DNA of 40,850 nt. Origin: CAYJAD01 sp964370015. Lineage in GTDB: Bacteria; Desulfobacterota; Desulfovibrionia; Desulfovibrionales; Desulfovibrionaceae. The notes beneath the pieces were generated by a model. That model was not told the origin of the DNA, made no database searches, and worked only from the letters and a program-made list of their open reading frames with translations. The stretch is from contig CAYJHD010000016.1 in NCBI GenBank assembly GCA_964370015.1, forward strand, positions 1 to 40,850, read 5' to 3'. The position numbers were made by a program, and so were the translations under genes. The first letter of the stretch is position 1, and every line of letters starts with the position of its first letter. Shown here piece after piece: positions 32,168 to 40,797 of this stretch.

Positions 32168-32212
32168 AATTCCCCCTCTGTTTGCAAAAGTGAACAGAGG
32201 GGGAATTTTTTA
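32168..32212 (+). terminator. trp attenuator
   Basis: A perfect 15-bp stem (32168-32182 with 32193-32207) closes a 10-base loop and is followed by a T-rich run. GGGAA at 32143-32147 could pair with TTCCC (32170-32174) in a competing antiterminator. CTTTTC (32079-32084) in the leader frame could in turn hold GAAAAG (32145-32150). Confidence 0.9.
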
Positions 32213-32231
32213 TTTTATAAGGAGAATCTTC

Positions 32232-33707
32232 ATGTTTACACCAAGTTTAGAAGAAGCTGAAAAGCTAGCACAAAAGTATAGCCTTATACCCATTATTTTT
32301 GAAATACCGTCGGACTTTACCACGCCCATCAATGTATTAAAGACCTTAAAATCACACTTTGCGCAATGCTTTTTATTTGAAAGCGTGGATACTACTCACG
32401 CTTTTGGACGTTATTCTTTTTTAGGTTATGACCCCAGCGCAGAAATAACCTGCTTGCAAGGAGTGATCACCACCAAGGACAGGCATGGGGAAAGAAAGGA
32501 AAATATGCCCCCCAAAGAGTATCTAAAAAAACTGTTGCAAAAGTACTCTAGTCCTCAATTTGAACACCTCCCTTCCTTCACAGGGGGGCTGGTGGGGTAT
32601 TTTGCTTATGATTTCATTAAGTACAGCGAACCGACACTGCAATTAGATATGGAAAGTGGAGCTGAAGACTTCAATGATTTAGACCTCATGCTCTTTAAAA
32701 AGATTATTATTTTTGATAATTACAAGCAAAAACTCTACCTTGTTCATAATATAGAACAAGATCATGTGGCGCAAAAATATTCACAGGCCGTGCAAGAAAT
32801 TCATACAATAAAAAACCTCATCATGGACTCTTCAAATCAGGAATTCTTTGCAGGGCAACTCACTTCTGAATTCACCGCTCTTTTTGATAAAAAAGCCTAC
32901 ATGACCATGGTGGAAAAGGCCAAGAAGCATATCTATGAAGGAGACATTTTCCAAGTGGTACTTTCCAACCGCTTAGAAGCAAATTTTGCAGGAAGCTTGC
33001 TTAACACCTACAGAAAGCTACGTATGACCAATCCTTCACCCTATATGTTTTACCTAAGCAGCGAAAGCAACGAAATTGTGGGAGCCTCGCCGGAAACCTT
33101 AGTAAAACTTCAAGATGATACGGTATACACTTTCCCTCTGGCCGGAACGCGAAAACGCGGGAAAAATGCAAAAGAAGACAGTGCGCTGGAAGCAGAACTT
33201 CTTGCTGATACCAAGGAGATGGCAGAACACACCATGCTCGTGGATTTAGGGCGCAATGATCTAGGCAAAATATGCCAATTTGGCACAGTAAAAGTAAAAG
33301 ATTTTATGCAGGTACACCATTATTCGCACGTGATGCACCTTGGTTCCACCGTACACGGAACCCTGCATGAACGCCACGATGCCATAGACGCCATAGAAGC
33401 TGTACTACCTGCCGGAACCCTTTCAGGTGCCCCCAAAATCAAGGCCTGTGAAATCATCCATACATTGGAACAAAACAAAAGAGGCCTCTATGGAGGCGCC
33501 ATTGGCTATATAGATTTTACAGGCAATATGGATACCTGCATAGCTATTCGTCTATGTTTTAAGAAAAATAATAAGATATACATACGTTCTGGAGCTGGCA
33601 TTGTGGCTGATAGTGTGCCGGAAAAAGAATATGAAGAGTGCGTTATGAAAGCACGCGCCGTTGTGGAAGCGGTGCAAAATGCTTCAGAGGAGTTTGCCCC
33701 ATGTTAA
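32232..33707 (+). CDS. trpE: Anthranilate synthase component I
   Basis: The 491-residue enzyme converts chorismate and ammonia to anthranilate. It shows the FLFES segment in the N-terminal feedback site, IYEGDIFQVVLSNR, PSPYMFYL, AGTRKRG, DLGRNDLGK, PAGTLSGAPKIKA and the C-terminal GAGIVADSVPEKEYEE. The FES motif corresponds to the LLES tryptophan-binding element, so feedback inhibition is likely. ATG 32232 follows AAGGAGA; a longer frame from 32085 would read through the leader and attenuator and is not real. The stop overlaps trpG by seven bases. Confidence 0.97.
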   Translation: MFTPSLEEAEKLAQKYSLIPIIFEIPSDFTTPINVLKTLKSHFAQCFLFESVDTTHAFGRYSFLGYDPSAEITCLQGVITTKDRHGERKENMPPKEYLKKLLQKYSSPQFEHLPSFTGGLVGYFAYDFIKYSEPTLQLDMESGAEDFNDLDLMLFKKIIIFDNYKQKLYLVHNIEQDHVAQKYSQAVQEIHTIKNLIMDSSNQEFFAGQLTSEFTALFDKKAYMTMVEKAKKHIYEGDIFQVVLSNRLEANFAGSLLNTYRKLRMTNPSPYMFYLSSESNEIVGASPETLVKLQDDTVYTFPLAGTRKRGKNAKEDSALEAELLADTKEMAEHTMLVDLGRNDLGKICQFGTVKVKDFMQVHHYSHVMHLGSTVHGTLHERHDAIDAIEAVLPAGTLSGAPKIKACEIIHTLEQNKRGLYGGAIGYIDFTGNMDTCIAIRLCFKKNNKIYIRSGAGIVADSVPEKEYEECVMKARAVVEAVQNASEEFAPC

Positions 33708-34267
33708 TCTTGATAGATAATTATGACAGCTTTGCCTACAACCTATATCAAATGCTAGGTGCCCTTTCGCCAAATATCACTGTCATTCGTAATGATGTCT
33801 GCACGGCGGAAGAAATTTTAGCTTTACAGCCTTCGCATATAGTGCTGTCCCCTGGGCCCGGTAAGCCCAGCGAAGCCGGTATATGCATAGATCTTATACA
33901 GAAACTGCCAAAAACTATTCCTTTATTGGGAGTGTGCCTAGGGCACCAAGCCATTTTTGAGGCCTTTGGCGGCACAGTAAGTTATGCCAAAGAACTCATG
34001 CACGGCAAACAATCTTTGGTGCATACAGCCATCCCCTCACCCATATTCCAAAATATGCCACAGGATTTTCTTGTGGCGCGTTATCACTCCTTGGTGGGCA
34101 TAAAAAACACCTTGCCACAGTCACTTCAAGTGACAGCGCATGACGTTGATGGAGAAATTATGGCTGTGGAACACAAAAACTATCCCATCTTTGGACTACA
34201 ATTTCATCCTGAATCCATCATGACGCCACAAGGCAACACCCTACTCAAAAATTTTCTGGAGATGTAA
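33701..34267 (+). CDS. trpG: Anthranilate synthase component II (glutamine amidotransferase)
   Basis: The 188-residue class I amidotransferase has the nucleophile Cys79 in GVCLGHQ, the oxyanion region SPGPGKP and the catalytic QFHPES. It supplies ammonia from glutamine to TrpE. It is a stand-alone gene, not fused to trpD or trpE. ATG 33701 lies after an AGAGGAG site inside trpE. A short two-base gap leads to trpD. Its use for folate synthesis (PabA) as well is possible, since such enzymes often serve both, but its place in the operon makes tryptophan its main job. Confidence 0.96.
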   Translation: MLILIDNYDSFAYNLYQMLGALSPNITVIRNDVCTAEEILALQPSHIVLSPGPGKPSEAGICIDLIQKLPKTIPLLGVCLGHQAIFEAFGGTVSYAKELMHGKQSLVHTAIPSPIFQNMPQDFLVARYHSLVGIKNTLPQSLQVTAHDVDGEIMAVEHKNYPIFGLQFHPESIMTPQGNTLLKNFLEM

Positions 34268-34269
34268 CT

Positions 34270-35277
34270 ATGATTCACGAAGCCATAAAAATACTTGCAC
34301 GCAAAGAGGATTTGCATCCTGAGCAAGCCCTTGCCGTCATGGATCAAATCATGCGCGGTAAAGCCAGTGATATTCAAATAGCCTCATACCTTACGGCGCT
34401 TTCTATAAAAGGCGAAACCATTGACGAAATTACAGCTTCTGCCGCTGCCATGCGTAAACATTGTGTAAAACTTTTAAATGACCAAGAAGCTTTAGAAATC
34501 GTAGGAACAGGAGGGGACGGTTCCAACTCCTTTAACATATCCACCGCAGCGGCCTTGGTGGTATCTGCTGCCGGTGTGCCCGTGGCAAAGCATGGCAATC
34601 GCTCTGCCACCAGCAAGTGTGGTTCTGCCGATGTGTTAGAAGCCCTTGGGGTTAATATCCAAATATCCCCCGAGAAAAGCGCTGAACTCTTAGATAAAAT
34701 CGGCATGTGCTTTATGTTTGCACAAAATTATCACCTTGCCATGAAATACGTGGCACCCATAAGGCGTGAACTCAATATACGCACGGTGTTCAATATTCTT
34801 GGCCCTTTGACCAATCCTGCCGGTGCCACCATGCAATTACTTGGCGTGTACGAAGAAGAACTGGTGGAACCCATAGCCAAAGTTTTATGTAAGTTAGGTG
34901 TAAAAAATGCCATGGTGGTATATGGGCGCGACAAATTGGATGAAATTTCCATTTGTGCAGAAACCTTTGTATGCGAAGTGAAAAATGGTTGGGTGAAGTC
35001 TTCTGTCATCACACCTGAAAGTCTTGGCTTTGCACGCGCACAGCCACAGGATTTACAAGGTGGCGACGCCACCCACAATGCACATATTATTCGAGATATT
35101 TTAAGCGGGGCCCAAGGACCTAAAACCGATGCTGTCATATTAAACGCGGCGGCGGCTTTGTATGTGGCAAAATCCCTCCCCTTAACTGAAGCCATTGAAC
35201 ATATTCGAAACATCATCGCCAGCGGCAAAGCCCTAGAGCAGTTGCAAAATTTTGTCCGCCTATCCAATGAGGTATAA
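34270..35277 (+). CDS. trpD: Anthranilate phosphoribosyltransferase
   Basis: The 335-residue enzyme joins anthranilate to PRPP. The diagnostic GTGGDGSNSFNIST loop binds PRPP, followed by KHGNRSATSKCGSADVLE and RRELNIRTVFNILGPLTNPA. Length and motif order are normal. It starts two bases after the trpG stop and ends one base before trpC. In the same window a UbiA homologue also consumes PRPP, so both pathways draw on the same pool. Confidence 0.97.
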   Translation: MIHEAIKILARKEDLHPEQALAVMDQIMRGKASDIQIASYLTALSIKGETIDEITASAAAMRKHCVKLLNDQEALEIVGTGGDGSNSFNISTAAALVVSAAGVPVAKHGNRSATSKCGSADVLEALGVNIQISPEKSAELLDKIGMCFMFAQNYHLAMKYVAPIRRELNIRTVFNILGPLTNPAGATMQLLGVYEEELVEPIAKVLCKLGVKNAMVVYGRDKLDEISICAETFVCEVKNGWVKSSVITPESLGFARAQPQDLQGGDATHNAHIIRDILSGAQGPKTDAVILNAAAALYVAKSLPLTEAIEHIRNIIASGKALEQLQNFVRLSNEV

Positions 35278-35278
35278 T

Positions 35279-36025
35279 ATGCAAAAAGAACATTTTTTAG
35301 ACACCATTGTGCAAGCCACAAAGCAGCGCCTGCAAACTGTGCAGAAAAGCTTCACCTTTCCTTTTCACACAGCTTTGGCAAATGAAGGCTTATCCTATAT
35401 TTGTGAAGTAAAAAAAGCCTCTCCCTCCAAAGGACTCATAGCACCAAACTTCGCCCCCGTAGACATTGCCAAAGAGTACGAAAAAGCAGGTGCCGCGGCC
35501 ATTTCTGTGCTCACAGAACCGCAATTTTTTCTGGGTAACGGGGAGTATTTGCAAAATATCAGTGCCGAGGTCGCTTTGCCCACTTTGCGCAAAGATTTTA
35601 TTCTCCATCCCTATCAAATTTACGAGGCCAAAATATGGGGGGCTTCGGCCGTCTTGCTCATAGCAGAACTCTTGGAAGCTAAACCTCTACAAGACTATAT
35701 TGCCCTCATTGAGGCCCTTGGCATGTCAGCCTTGGTAGAAAGCCATAGCTATGACATGTTGCAAAAATCTTTGGACTGCGGAGCGCGTATTGTAGGAGTA
35801 AACAACAGAAATTTAAAAACTTTTGAAGTTGACATACAAACATGTATAAAGCTTCGCAAACATGTGCCACCTTCTGTTTTGTACGTAGCAGAAAGTGGCA
35901 TACGCACGCGCGAGGATATACAACTTCTCGAAGAACATGACATGAACGCCGTGCTCATAGGGGAAAGCCTCATGCGCAGTGATGATAAATGCAAAATGCT
36001 ACAAAGTTTGCGAGGATTGGCATGA
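35279..36025 (+). CDS. trpC: Indole-3-glycerol phosphate synthase
   Basis: The 248-residue TIM-barrel enzyme shows the substrate motif CEVKKASPSKG, SVLTEPQFFLG, LRKDFI, GVNNRNLKTFEVD and AESGIRTREDI. It closes the indole ring with loss of water and carbon dioxide. ATG 35279 follows a GAGG site; an upstream frame start lies inside trpD and is not used. It ends in an ATGA overlap with trpF. It is separate from trpF, unlike the fused enterobacterial enzyme. Confidence 0.97.
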   Translation: MQKEHFLDTIVQATKQRLQTVQKSFTFPFHTALANEGLSYICEVKKASPSKGLIAPNFAPVDIAKEYEKAGAAAISVLTEPQFFLGNGEYLQNISAEVALPTLRKDFILHPYQIYEAKIWGASAVLLIAELLEAKPLQDYIALIEALGMSALVESHSYDMLQKSLDCGARIVGVNNRNLKTFEVDIQTCIKLRKHVPPSVLYVAESGIRTREDIQLLEEHDMNAVLIGESLMRSDDKCKMLQSLRGLA

Positions 36026-36606
36026 AAATAAAAATTTGTGGCTTGAGCAGACCTTGTGATGTGGATTTTGTCAATACCACCTTACCCGACTATGTGGGTT
36101 TTATTTTTGCCAAAAGCCGCCGCCAAGTAAATCTTAAGCAAGCAAGATTACTCAAACGACAGCTTGATACAAAAATTGCTACCGTGGGTGTTTTTGTCAA
36201 TGCTCCCTTGGATATTATGGAAAAAGCCGTGACAGAGAATATTGTGGATATATTGCAATTACACGGACAGGAAGACGACAGTGTTTTAGAAGCATGTAAA
36301 AGCCGTCTGCCACACACAAAAATCATTAAGGCGCTGCAAGTGCACGAAATCGTGCCGGACCTTGCGGATTATATCCTTTTTGACGCGCCCAAAGCCGGTA
36401 GCGGAGAAGTTTTTGACTGGTCACACATCCCAAAAACGGAGAAGGCCTTTTTCCTCGCAGGGGGTATTGGTCTGCACAATATAGAGCAAGCCATGCAGCA
36501 CAGGCCCTATGCTGTGGATATTTCCAGCGGCGCTGAGGTACAAGGCTTCAAAGATAAACATCTCATAGAACAACTCGTAAGGAAGGTTCGTCATGCAAGC
36601 ATATAA
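36022..36606 (+). CDS. trpF: Phosphoribosylanthranilate isomerase
   Basis: The 194-residue TIM barrel begins KIKICGLSRPCDV, with the catalytic Cys in KICG, followed by VGFIFAKSRRQV, LQLHGQED and the C-terminal AGGIGLHNIEQAM and AVDISSGAEVQGF. It performs the Amadori rearrangement before ring closure. The ATGA overlap with trpC and the 14-base overlap with trpB indicate coupled translation. Confidence 0.96.
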   Translation: MKIKICGLSRPCDVDFVNTTLPDYVGFIFAKSRRQVNLKQARLLKRQLDTKIATVGVFVNAPLDIMEKAVTENIVDILQLHGQEDDSVLEACKSRLPHTKIIKALQVHEIVPDLADYILFDAPKAGSGEVFDWSHIPKTEKAFFLAGGIGLHNIEQAMQHRPYAVDISSGAEVQGFKDKHLIEQLVRKVRHASI

Positions 36607-37783
36607 AGGAAGATACGGCATACACGGGGGGCAATACATCCCTGAAACCCTCATGAATGCCATTTTGGAACTGGAAGCAGCCTATACACACTATAAAGAG
36701 GATGCAAAATTCAACGCAGAGCTTAGTGCTTTGCTCAACGACTATGCGGGGCGTCCCTCACGCTTGTATTATGCGAAAAAAATGAGCGAAGACCTTGGCG
36801 GTGCAAAAATATACTTAAAAAGAGAAGATTTAAACCATACAGGTTCACATAAAATTAATAATGTCTTGGGACAAGTACTTCTGGCCAAAAAGATGGGTAA
36901 AAAGCGCATCATTGCCGAGACAGGTGCAGGGCAACATGGCGTGGCCACAGCTACGGCAGCGGCACTACTAGACCTTGAGTGCGAAGTTTTTATGGGGCAA
37001 GAAGACGTCAACCGCCAAGCGCTCAATGTATATCGTATGGAACTTTTGGGAGCAAAAGTGCATGCCGTCACCAGCGGCACGCAAACACTTAAAGACGCTG
37101 TCAATGCCACCATGCGCGCTTGGACCATGCGCGTGCATGATACTCATTATGTACTGGGATCTGTGGTGGGACCGCATCCTTTCCCCCTTATGGTGCGAGA
37201 TTTCCAAAGCGTCATTTCCTTTGAAGCCAAGCAACAAATACTGGCAGTTGAAAATAGGCTTCCGTCTGCGGTGGTTGCCTGTGTGGGTGGCGGTAGTAAT
37301 GCCATGGGTATGTTTCATCATTTTGTTGAGGAGAAAAGCGTACAGCTCATAGGATGTGAAGCGGCAGGAGAAGGCATTGAGACAGAAAAGCACGCCGCCA
37401 GCATGTCCAAGGGCTCTTTGGGCGTATTTCACGGTATGAAGTCCTACTTCTGCCAAGATTCTCATGGACAAATTGCTGAAGTATATTCCATATCTGCTGG
37501 GCTAGATTATCCCGGTATTGGCCCGGAACACGCCCATTTAAAGGATACGCAAAGGGCAGCTTATGTGCCGATAACCGATGCAGAAGCAGTGGAAGCCTTT
37601 GAGTATTTATCCAAAACAGAAGGTATTATCCCTGCCATTGAATCAGCCCACGCCATAGCCCATGTGAAAAAAATTGCTGCAAATTTCGCCAAAGATGAAA
37701 ATATTATTGTGTGCCTTTCAGGGCGCGGAGATAAAGATGTGGCAGCCATGGCTCGCCATAAAGGAGTAATCATTCATGAATAA
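36593..37783 (+). CDS. trpB: Tryptophan synthase beta subunit
   Basis: The 396-residue PLP enzyme makes tryptophan from indole and serine. It has the cofactor Lys87 in GSHKINN, ETGAGQHGVA, and the phosphate loop CVGGGSNAMGMF. GLDYPGIGPEHAHLKD, CLSGRGDKD and the start GRYGIHGGQYIPETLM are those of the common TrpB1 type, so it should work with TrpA. An AAGGAAGG site precedes the ATG inside trpF. Confidence 0.98.
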   Translation: MQAYKGRYGIHGGQYIPETLMNAILELEAAYTHYKEDAKFNAELSALLNDYAGRPSRLYYAKKMSEDLGGAKIYLKREDLNHTGSHKINNVLGQVLLAKKMGKKRIIAETGAGQHGVATATAAALLDLECEVFMGQEDVNRQALNVYRMELLGAKVHAVTSGTQTLKDAVNATMRAWTMRVHDTHYVLGSVVGPHPFPLMVRDFQSVISFEAKQQILAVENRLPSAVVACVGGGSNAMGMFHHFVEEKSVQLIGCEAAGEGIETEKHAASMSKGSLGVFHGMKSYFCQDSHGQIAEVYSISAGLDYPGIGPEHAHLKDTQRAAYVPITDAEAVEAFEYLSKTEGIIPAIESAHAIAHVKKIAANFAKDENIIVCLSGRGDKDVAAMARHKGVIIHE

Positions 37784-38555
37784 TATAGCTACTGCCTTGC
37801 AAGGCAAAAAATCTCTTATTACATTTTTAACTGCCGGCGATCCCAGCCTTGAACATAGTGAAGAATATATTGTAGCCATGGCCGAAGCAGGCGCAGACCT
37901 CATAGAAATTGGCATTCCTTTTTCTGATCCCATAGCGGAAGGCGAAGTCATAGAAGCGGCCAATGGCAGAGCATTGCAGGCAGGAACCACCCTTGACGGT
38001 ATCTTCGCCATGGTACAAAGGGTGCGCAAAAAAATTTCTATCCCATTAGTTTTTTTAAGTTATATGAACCCCATATTTAATTATGGTTATGCGGCTTTTT
38101 TTCAAAAGTGCCAAGACTGTGGCATTAACGGCATTATTATCCCCGACCTTCCCTTCGATGAAGCAATGGAAAAAGCTTTAATCACACCCCATGCGCAAAA
38201 GCACGGCGTGGATATTATTTCCCTCATTGCGCCCACCTCTGCCACTCGCATGGAAACTATCGCAAAACAAGCAGAAGGCTTTATTTACCTTGTTTCTTCC
38301 ATGGGGGTTACAGGCACGCGCAGTACAATCACCACGGATTTACGCTCCATGACTAAACTCATTAAACAGCATAGCTCGCTCCCCGTTTGCGTAGGTTTTG
38401 GCATATCCAGTGCGGAACAAGTAGCAGAAATAACTGACTACGCTGACGGCGCCATAGTGGGTAGCGCTTTTGTTAAAATTATTGCTGCCCATGGAACTGC
38501 AGCCAAAGAACCCCTTATGCACTTTGTGAGAGAGTTAAAAACTGCTCTTGTGTAA
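37776..38555 (+). CDS. trpA: Tryptophan synthase alpha subunit
   Basis: The 259-residue TIM barrel begins with FLTAGDPSLEHS and has LIEIGIPFSDPIAEG, which holds the catalytic Glu and Asp. GIIIPDLPFDEA, VSSMGVTGTRS and the phosphate site GFGISSAEQV and GAIVGSAFVK follow. It releases indole from indole-3-glycerol phosphate for TrpB. The start overlaps trpB by eight bases. AEGEVIEAA replaces the ADGPTIQ-like run of enterobacterial TrpA, a variation seen in other bacteria. No good terminator follows; only a short ATACGTC/GACGTAT hairpin. Confidence 0.97.
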   Translation: MNNIATALQGKKSLITFLTAGDPSLEHSEEYIVAMAEAGADLIEIGIPFSDPIAEGEVIEAANGRALQAGTTLDGIFAMVQRVRKKISIPLVFLSYMNPIFNYGYAAFFQKCQDCGINGIIIPDLPFDEAMEKALITPHAQKHGVDIISLIAPTSATRMETIAKQAEGFIYLVSSMGVTGTRSTITTDLRSMTKLIKQHSSLPVCVGFGISSAEQVAEITDYADGAIVGSAFVKIIAAHGTAAKEPLMHFVRELKTALV

Positions 38556-38691
38556 AATCCTATTACTCGCTTCTAATAACCACCATACGTCTTGACGTAT
38601 TTGAACTAACACAGAATCTCTAACAGTTTCAAATTGCAAAATTACTCTTTGTAAAGTAGCATGTAAGAAAAAATAGTTTGGGAGTGTCATT

Positions 38692-39132
38692 ATGGAAATT
38701 AAACAAGAAAATAGAAATAAAAAATTACTCTCAGAACTAAAGGATATTTGGCTTAGAAGTGTCAAAGCCACACATCTCTTTTTGAGTGAAGACGATATAA
38801 TAAAGCTCATCCCATTTGTTGACATGGGGTTGGAACAAATTGAGACTTTAGTTGTTGAGTATAACGATAATGTCCCCATCGGATTCATGGGGGTTGCTGG
38901 TAACAAGCTTGAAATGCTATTCTTAGATGCTCCCCATATGAGAAAGGGTTACGGTAAAAAACTGCTTAACCAAGCCATTAGTGAGCTTCATGTGGAATAT
39001 GTGGATGTGAACGAGCAAAATCCTAACGCTGTTGCATTTTATAAGGCCATGGGTTTTATTCAATATGAGAGAAGTGAACTTGACGACCAAGGAAACAACT
39101 TTCCTATATTAAAATTAAAACTGAGCAAATAA
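38692..39132 (+). CDS. GNAT family acetyltransferase
   Basis: The 146-residue protein has the GNAT acetyl-CoA region LEMLFLDAPHMRKGYGKKLL, in which RKGYGKKL is the R/QxxGxG/A loop, and NEQNPNAVAFYKAMGF near the end, both typical of the family. The start DIWLRSVKATHLFLSEDDI is shared with the YjaB-type subgroup. The acceptor is not known. It is likely a separate transcript with its own weak GGGAG site, about 140 bases after trpA. Confidence 0.85.
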   Translation: MEIKQENRNKKLLSELKDIWLRSVKATHLFLSEDDIIKLIPFVDMGLEQIETLVVEYNDNVPIGFMGVAGNKLEMLFLDAPHMRKGYGKKLLNQAISELHVEYVDVNEQNPNAVAFYKAMGFIQYERSELDDQGNNFPILKLKLSK

Positions 39133-39254
39133 GTTACAACTTATTATTTTCCTTAGTTATATATTTATTTAACGTGCAAACAACTACAAAGTTTTAGACA
39201 AACATTTTTTCAAGCATGGCCACAAGGGCTGTTACACTATAGAGTGAGGTGCTC

Positions 39255-39647
39255 ATGTTAAAATTTATTGGTGAAATTAAAACACCTTATGAAATTGTTG
39301 ACGATTGCCCTCGCAATATTAGCAAGGATGGCCCGCCATGCACTTTAACTCTTTATGAAGAATACCAAGGTGGCCTCAAAGGCTTACAGGCTGGAGATAA
39401 AATTCTTATTCTGTATTGGTTAAATCTCTCTGAGAAAGCCCCCCTGGAGCAAAGTCCACCAGATAATACAGTCAAAAGGGGCGTGTTTTCTTTGCGCTCT
39501 CCTCATCGGCCTAACCCCATAGGAGTAGCGGTAGTCAAAATTGAAAATATCAAACAAAACATCATAGAAGTAAAAGGTTTAGACTGTGTTACTGGTACAA
39601 AATTACTAGACATAAAGCCCGCCATCATGGATGAAGTGGCAGAGTAA
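39255..39647 (+). CDS. TrmO-like (TsaA/UPF0066) tRNA methyltransferase
   Basis: The 130-residue protein carries the family signature SLRSPHRPNPIGVAVVKI and a C-terminal GLDCVTGTKLLDIKPAI. TrmO methylates N6 of the threonylcarbamoyl-adenosine at position 37 in tRNA-Thr. The single-domain form here is shorter than the E. coli enzyme, which has a C-terminal extension. ATG 39255 follows a GAGG site; a GTG six bases earlier is possible. It is probably active on tRNA, but some short homologues are not characterised. Confidence 0.82.
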   Translation: MLKFIGEIKTPYEIVDDCPRNISKDGPPCTLTLYEEYQGGLKGLQAGDKILILYWLNLSEKAPLEQSPPDNTVKRGVFSLRSPHRPNPIGVAVVKIENIKQNIIEVKGLDCVTGTKLLDIKPAIMDEVAE

Positions 39648-39686
39648 CTTGCCCCCAAGAAAACATAACCGTACTTATTTTACACT

Positions 39687-40205
39687 TTACACTTGTTCAC
39701 TAGGTTCTTTCCACATGATGGGATTGGCAAATGGCCCTGATATGCTAGAAGGAGTTTTACCCACTTTAGCTAAGATACCTTGCCCCCCACTTTGAGTGAG
39801 CTCACGAGCAAACCAGCAATCAAGCGGTGCATTGGTGGGGATAGGAAAGCTTACCTCATGCGGCGTATCATAACGACGAGCATAGTGCATGGGGTCACCA
39901 AGTACAAAAATAGCATCGGCTTGTAATTGCTTTTCTGCTTCTTCCATAAGTCTGGTGGCATAACCTTTGTTTTGATACTCTGGCAAAACTGCCAATGGTG
40001 CTAAAATAAAACATGTAAGCTGCGGAGCTTTCGCTAAAATTATGGGCGTATAACAGGCATGAGCTACACCTTCGTAGAGTATGGAAAAACTCCCATCTGC
40101 TATGAGGTCATTGGCTAAATCGGCATAAAGCCTTGCATGCTTTTCGGTGTATATGCCACCTGCGTGTAAAAAAGCTTCGTAATGTATATCCCAAGGTGTT
40201 TTCAT
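39687..40205 (-). CDS. GNAT family acetyltransferase
   Basis: The 172-residue protein has LAPLAVLPEYQNKGYATRLMEEA, the acetyl-CoA binding loop with QNKGYA, followed by ALFVLGDP-like IFVLGDPMHYARR. This pattern is shared with the YhbS-type group (predicted acetyltransferases). The N-terminal HYEAFLHAGGIYTEKHARLYADL is helical. It converges with the TrmO-like gene. The substrate is unknown. Confidence 0.82.
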   Translation of the reverse strand: MKTPWDIHYEAFLHAGGIYTEKHARLYADLANDLIADGSFSILYEGVAHACYTPIILAKAPQLTCFILAPLAVLPEYQNKGYATRLMEEAEKQLQADAIFVLGDPMHYARRYDTPHEVSFPIPTNAPLDCWFARELTQSGGQGILAKVGKTPSSISGPFANPIMWKEPSEQV

Positions 40206-40298
40206 TATAATTCTCTTTTAAAGTATATCATCTCTATACGCTGTACGCCTTACTCGTAAATGGAATGGTCATAATTATCAAGAAAAAAATTGGCAATT

Positions 40299-40475
40299 TT
40301 ATGCGACTGCATAAAAACATACATTTATGGATTTCAAATCTTTGTATGAAGCATCAAGTTTAATTTCAAAGTATTTTTCTATTTCTTCAATGCATGTATC
40401 ATCTTCTTTGAGCTGTATTGTTTGCGTTTCATTGTTTGCTATTTTTTTCAATGTTGTATTAAACAATGTTATCAT
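40299..40475 (-). CDS. Short orphan frame, probably a truncated gene
   Basis: A 58-codon frame (ATG at 40475) encodes a protein-like stretch (KEDDTCIEEIEKYFEIKLDAS) with ordinary helix and strand patterns. No family is recognised. The same frame runs on into the antisense of the transposase remnant, so the original gene may have been cut there by insertion. It may equally be a small gene of its own. Confidence 0.35.
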   Translation of the reverse strand: MITLFNTTLKKIANNETQTIQLKEDDTCIEEIEKYFEIKLDASYKDLKSINVCFYAVA

Positions 40476-40679
40476 GCCTTGCCCTATGGGGAGTGCGGCA
40501 ACACATTGGGGAAAACACTCTTTAACTGGAAAGAAGAAGTAGCCAGAATGTTTCGCTTTAGTAAAAATAATGGCATAACAGAAGGCTTTCATCGAAAAAT
40601 GAAACTTATTCAGCGTCGGGCTTACGGTTTTAAGAACTTTGAAAATTACCGTTTGCGCGTTCGGGTACTTTGTTGTTAG
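40476..40679 (+). pseudogene. ISL3-type transposase, C-terminal fragment
   Basis: The last 67 residues read NWKEEVARMFRFSKNN, then GITEGFHRKMKLIQRRAYG and FKNFENYRLRVRVLC. This is the highly conserved C-terminus of ISL3-family (IS204/IS1001/IS1165) DDE transposases. The N-terminal several hundred residues, including the first two catalytic Asp residues, are absent; sequence resemblance stops near 40476. It is the right part of a truncated insertion sequence reading toward the right window edge. Confidence 0.85.
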
Positions 40680-40797
40680 GGAGAAGAGAGGCTAGAGCTG
40701 GAGCTTGTGACATCAATTTACGCTCCTTGAAATGAAAATTTTTAACCGTTAGAAAACACATACCGGGTCTTAGTGCCCCTATCTTTGGTGAAGAACC
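40680..40797 (+). mobile_element. Right end of the truncated ISL3-type element
   Basis: About 118 bases follow the transposase stop. They end with a stretch whose reverse complement starts GGTTCTTCACCAAAGATAGG (about 40778-40797), like the GGxTCTT inverted repeats of ISL3 elements. The left end is missing from the window. The exact border is a guess. Confidence 0.5.

Noticed and set aside
32085..32231. A possible N-terminal extension of trpE.
   Set aside because: It would translate through the leader-peptide region and the attenuator. The ATG at 32232 has a proper ribosome site and matches the family start.
38588..38606. ATACGTC-TT-GACGTAT hairpin after trpA as a terminator.
   Set aside because: The loop is only two bases and there is no proper T run, so it is unlikely to end transcription.
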